Source: an uncultured Flavonifractor sp.
GTDB taxonomy: Bacteria > Bacillota > Clostridia > Oscillospirales > Oscillospiraceae
Direction of reading: 5' to 3'
Assembly: GCA_947384055.1 (NCBI GenBank)
Contig: CANDFO010000035.1
Span: 1 to 23,370 of the forward strand
Length of the DNA: 23,370 nucleotides
Part shown: positions 21,748 to 23,370 of the stretch, piece after piece
Numbering within the stretch: position 1 is the stretch's first letter
Layout: every line of letters begins with the position of its first letter
Translations under genes and position numbers: made by a program
Notes under the pieces: generated by a model
The model's database searches: none
The model's input: the letters and a program-made list of their open reading frames with translations, nothing else
What the model was told of the DNA's origin: nothing

Positions 21748-22182
21748 TTAATGGAACGCAAGATAAAGGTAGTACATATCGTTTCTGTTGCTAACACCTT
21801 TGACGGCAAAGCCGTTGGAGGTGATATAAAAGGTTGGGCTCCCTGCTCCTACAGAGCTCCCGCGAATGGCCAAGCCGCCGTAAGCGCCTGCGGAGATAGC
21901 TGTGCGGGTTCCCCACTGGCATTCCATCAGCACTGCCACCGGCTGAAATCCCAAATCAATGTTTTTGGTCAGATTCTCTCCGCTGCCGGTGTAGCGACCC
22001 GCCACAATACCGCACTTCCCCTCCACAGCGGCCAGGATCTCATTGTCCCCGGTTTCCGCCGCATCCGCTATCTGTTTCAGAGCAGCGTCAATTTTGGCAA
22101 AATCCTGATTAAAATCTGTCCGCAGGAAGTCATCCTCCGGGACCCACTGATGCAGGCCATAATTTGGTGTGTAACCAGCCAT
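21748..22182 (-). CDS. Phage-tail-like hypothetical protein (prophage remnant)
   Basis: A 144-residue protein. The N-terminal YTPNYGLHQWVPEDDFLRTDFNQDFAKIDAAL, visible as NYGLHQWVPEDDFLR and FNQDFAKIDAAL, resembles the start of tail-fibre or tail-appendage proteins in Firmicutes prophages. The rest (FQPVAVLMECQWGTR, then Gly/Ser-rich strands to YYLYLAFH) fits a small beta-rich receptor-binding-type domain. The ATG at 22182 is preceded by GGGGGA; an upstream in-frame Met at 22245 lacks a ribosome-binding site. No other phage structural genes lie nearby, so it is probably a domesticated or orphan gene. The assignment rests on recalled similarity, not on a search. Confidence 0.6.
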   Translation of the reverse strand: MAGYTPNYGLHQWVPEDDFLRTDFNQDFAKIDAALKQIADAAETGDNEILAAVEGKCGIVAGRYTGSGENLTKNIDLGFQPVAVLMECQWGTRTAISAGAYGGLAIRGSSVGAGSPTFYITSNGFAVKGVSNRNDMYYLYLAFH

Positions 22183-22283
22183 GAAACATTCCCCCTTTGT
22201 CTTCCGGCTTTTGACTGTAAAATGTGGTACTTTTTTGTACATCACGCCGCAAAATACGGAGAGTTATCTCTGTTCCGCACTTC

Positions 22284-22309
22284 AAAAACACCTGTACGCT
22301 GTACAGGTG
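22284..22309 (-). terminator. Orphan hairpin with T-run or palindromic operator
   Basis: A perfect 9-bp stem CACCTGTAC/GTACAGGTG with loop GCT (plus strand); on the minus strand it is followed by TTTTTG. It would terminate a minus-strand transcript, yet no gene is visible upstream on that strand. It could instead be an operator ahead of the phage-like gene. Confidence 0.4.
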
Positions 22310-22424
22310 TACAGCCCCTGCTCTGTTTAAATCTTATTAAAACGTCTATGCGCCACCTGAGCGTCATCATTTTTTCCTACAACCTGTCCACGGTTCCCGC
22401 AACTCATTATTTTGGGAGGCAAAT

Positions 22425-22622
22425 ATGATACTTGAAACAGAGCGATTATGTCTGCGTAAGCTGAATCAGCTCGATTGGGCAAAGACGGTACAGGGCAGCT
22501 TGGGCCACGCCACCGCAGCCTTCACGCTGGATGCCTACGGCCAGGTTTCAGATCGTATGAAAACAGAGAGTGCCGCCCGGATGCAGACCTTTTTGGACGG
22601 CCTGGAAATCTCTAAGGGGTAA
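22425..22622 (+). pseudogene. Hybrid remnant: GNAT acetyltransferase start fused to integrase C-terminus
   Basis: The 65-residue frame starts MILETERLCLRKLN, typical of GNAT N-acetyltransferases. After about 18 residues it switches to VQGSLGHATAAFTLDAYGQV, the C-terminal end of a tyrosine recombinase with the conserved LGH and the nucleophile Tyr, followed by its terminal helix. Neither half is complete: about 150 residues of the acetyltransferase and over 300 of the integrase are missing. The ATG still has GGGAGG 5 nt upstream, so a small hybrid peptide may be made. It points toward the 3' end of tRNA-Gln, the usual place of a tRNA-targeting integrase, and looks like a deletion scar of a lost prophage or genomic island. 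Confidence 0.72.
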
Positions 22623-22658
22623 ATTAAGGGGTGTTCTAGCCTTTTTGGGTAAAGTAAA

Positions 22659-22690
22659 AGCCCTGTAACCGTGAGGTTACAGGGCTTTTT
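22659..22690. terminator. Bidirectional terminator between tRNA-Gln and the integrase remnant
   Basis: A perfect 12-bp stem AGCCCTGTAACC/GGTTACAGGGCT with loop GTGA. It is followed by TTTT on the plus strand and by TTTT on the minus strand, and directly follows the tRNA CCA end. Confidence 0.85.
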
Positions 22691-22692
22691 CC

Positions 22693-22766
22693 TGGCAGCG
22701 GGAGAAGGATTCGAACCCTCACATACAGAGTCAGAGTCTGCTGTGCTACCCTTACACAATCCCGCT
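22693..22766 (-). tRNA. tRNA-Gln (anticodon CUG)
   Basis: A complete 74-nt cloverleaf with encoded CCA. The acceptor stem is AGCGGGA/TCCCGCT with discriminator G. The D stem is GTGT/GCAC, and the anticodon stem GCAGA/TCTGT carries loop CTCTGAC with anticodon CTG at 22734-22732. The T arm is GAGGG-TTCGAAT-CCTTC. It has a consensus promoter upstream and a terminator at 22659-22690. Its 3' end faces the integrase remnant, consistent with use as an attachment site. Confidence 0.95.
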
Positions 22767-22795
22767 ATTTTCAACAACTTGTCTAGACGTCATTT

Positions 22796-22823
22796 ATTAT
22801 AGCAACAAAAATGAAAATGTCAA
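22796..22823 (-). promoter_or_regulatory. Promoter of tRNA-Gln
   Basis: Perfect TTGACA (22823-22818) and perfect TATAAT (22801-22796) on the minus strand with 16-bp spacing, about 30 nt before the mature 5' end. Confidence 0.85.
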
Positions 22824-22847
22824 GCACAAATTTCTAGAGCAGCCCCC

Positions 22848-22876
22848 GGGCAAGTTTTAATCTGTAGATGGACAGT
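22848..22876. repeat. 29-nt direct repeat, right copy
   Basis: Partner of 20100-20128 (26 of 29 identical), just upstream of the tRNA-Gln promoter. The following 22877-23324 holds no confident gene; a 74-codon minus-strand frame (23106-22882) starting with GTG is unsupported by similarity. Confidence 0.5.
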
Positions 22877-23324
22877 TTGCTTTATAGCGCTGTCCTTGTA
22901 CCTGCGGAAGAACAGCAGACAGGCTGACGCACATTCCTGCTTTGCTCCCCGAACTGATAGCTTAAGCTGATTTCATCAGCGTTAAAAGGTATCTGCATAT
23001 TTGCACCCTCACATAGACGCTCCACGCTCACGCACTTAGGGAGATTTCTTGTCAGTTCGTAATTATCCCTTGCTGTGATTGTTTCGTGACTGTCGGTCTG
23101 CCTCACCGTTGTGCCTTGGAGTATAAAGACGGATCAGTTTAAGCCGGATACCCGGCTGCGCAATATATCTTTGTAGCACCTGCGAAATCCTGTCAACTTT
23201 GCAGTACGATGGGAGAGGATTTTTTATCATAAAATTTTGTTTGCTGCCAGCCGCAACGCGCTCCAGACACCCTTTTCCTATAAAATAGAAGCCGCCATAT
23301 TTTTATAGAAAAGGAGGCCGATGT

Positions 23325-23370
23325 ATGAGTGGCTGTACTTACGGTTATGTGCGGGTATCTACGCGGGAGC
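23325..23370 (+). CDS. Serine recombinase (resolvase/invertase family), 5' end only
   Basis: The first 15 codons read MSGCTYGYVRVSTRE. YGYVRVSTRE is the classic start of serine site-specific recombinases, with the catalytic Ser at residue 12. The AAGGAGG 7 nt upstream supports this start; an ATG 4 nt earlier is out of frame. The gene runs off the window. It may be the large serine integrase of an ICE or prophage, or a small resolvase; length would decide. Confidence 0.85.
   Translation, partial: MSGCTYGYVRVSTRE

Noticed and set aside
22882..23106. A 74-codon minus-strand frame starting with GTG upstream of the serine recombinase
   Set aside because: Only a weak AAGG precedes the start, no recognisable domain or family, no supported promoter. 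It could be a small real gene but cannot be supported.
1..23370. CRISPR arrays, rRNA genes and toxin-antitoxin or phage-defence operons
   Set aside because: No regularly spaced repeats, no rRNA-like sequence and no recognisable defence genes were seen; the only repeats are the dispersed hairpin elements.

Overview
The window looks like a chromosomal segment of a fairly GC-rich member of the class Clostridia, most likely of the Oscillospiraceae/Flavonifractor-Oscillibacter type. This is inferred from the gene set (WalJ-type metallo-hydrolase, RlmH, MurA, CxxC-type L33, DUF1294 and SprA-like proteins), the strong AGGAGG ribosome-binding sites, the mix of ATG, TTG and GTG starts, and sigma-A-type promoters. 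The genus was not verified.

Layout. 1-165: truncated copy of a dispersed repeat, then a hairpin. 224-2812: promoter and PcrA/UvrD helicase (+). 3461-2829 and 4081-3494: a two-gene minus-strand unit (alkylpurine DNA glycosylase, then HAD hydrolase) convergent with pcrA. 4175-5083: EamA transporter (+). 5552-5280: DUF1294 membrane protein (-). 6294-5668: C39-like putative cysteine peptidase (-). 9084-6649: leuS (-). 9924-9412: low-complexity lipoprotein (-). 10501-11712: hemW (+). 12417-13709: murA (+). 14052-15337: walJ-rlmH, overlapping by 4 nt (+). 15548-17272: phospho-sugar mutase (+). 19810-17520: the minus-strand operon rpmG-secE-nusG-rplK-rplA, led by a promoter and a long structured leader ending in a terminator-like hairpin. 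21471-20737: SprA-like putative metalloprotease (-). 22182-21748: phage-tail-like protein (-). 22425-22622: a hybrid remnant (acetyltransferase start fused to integrase end) beside a tRNA-Gln(CUG) gene (22766-22693, -). 23325 to the edge: the first codons of a serine recombinase (+), marking the start of another mobile region.

The housekeeping genes are ordinary; the unusual content is between them. A roughly 205-bp non-coding element occurs five times (three complete, one cut by the window edge, one half copy), always between genes and mostly just downstream of a gene. At each of the three complete loci the element is flanked on both sides by a 25-31 nt palindrome that is nearly identical within the locus but unrelated between loci. 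Only the distal palindrome carries the run of T expected of a rho-independent terminator. The simplest reading is that the element inserts at terminator hairpins and duplicates them. Its left end is a hairpin with a compensatory base-pair change between copies.

A second, unrelated element of 163 bp with 30-bp inverted ends lies at 10105-10267. A shrunken copy touches the rplA stop codon. A third set of hairpin modules (17285-17333, 20156-20337, degenerate at 5198-5238) forms mosaics with the first family. The right-hand 3 kb is accessory DNA with prophage and recombinase traces around tRNA-Gln.
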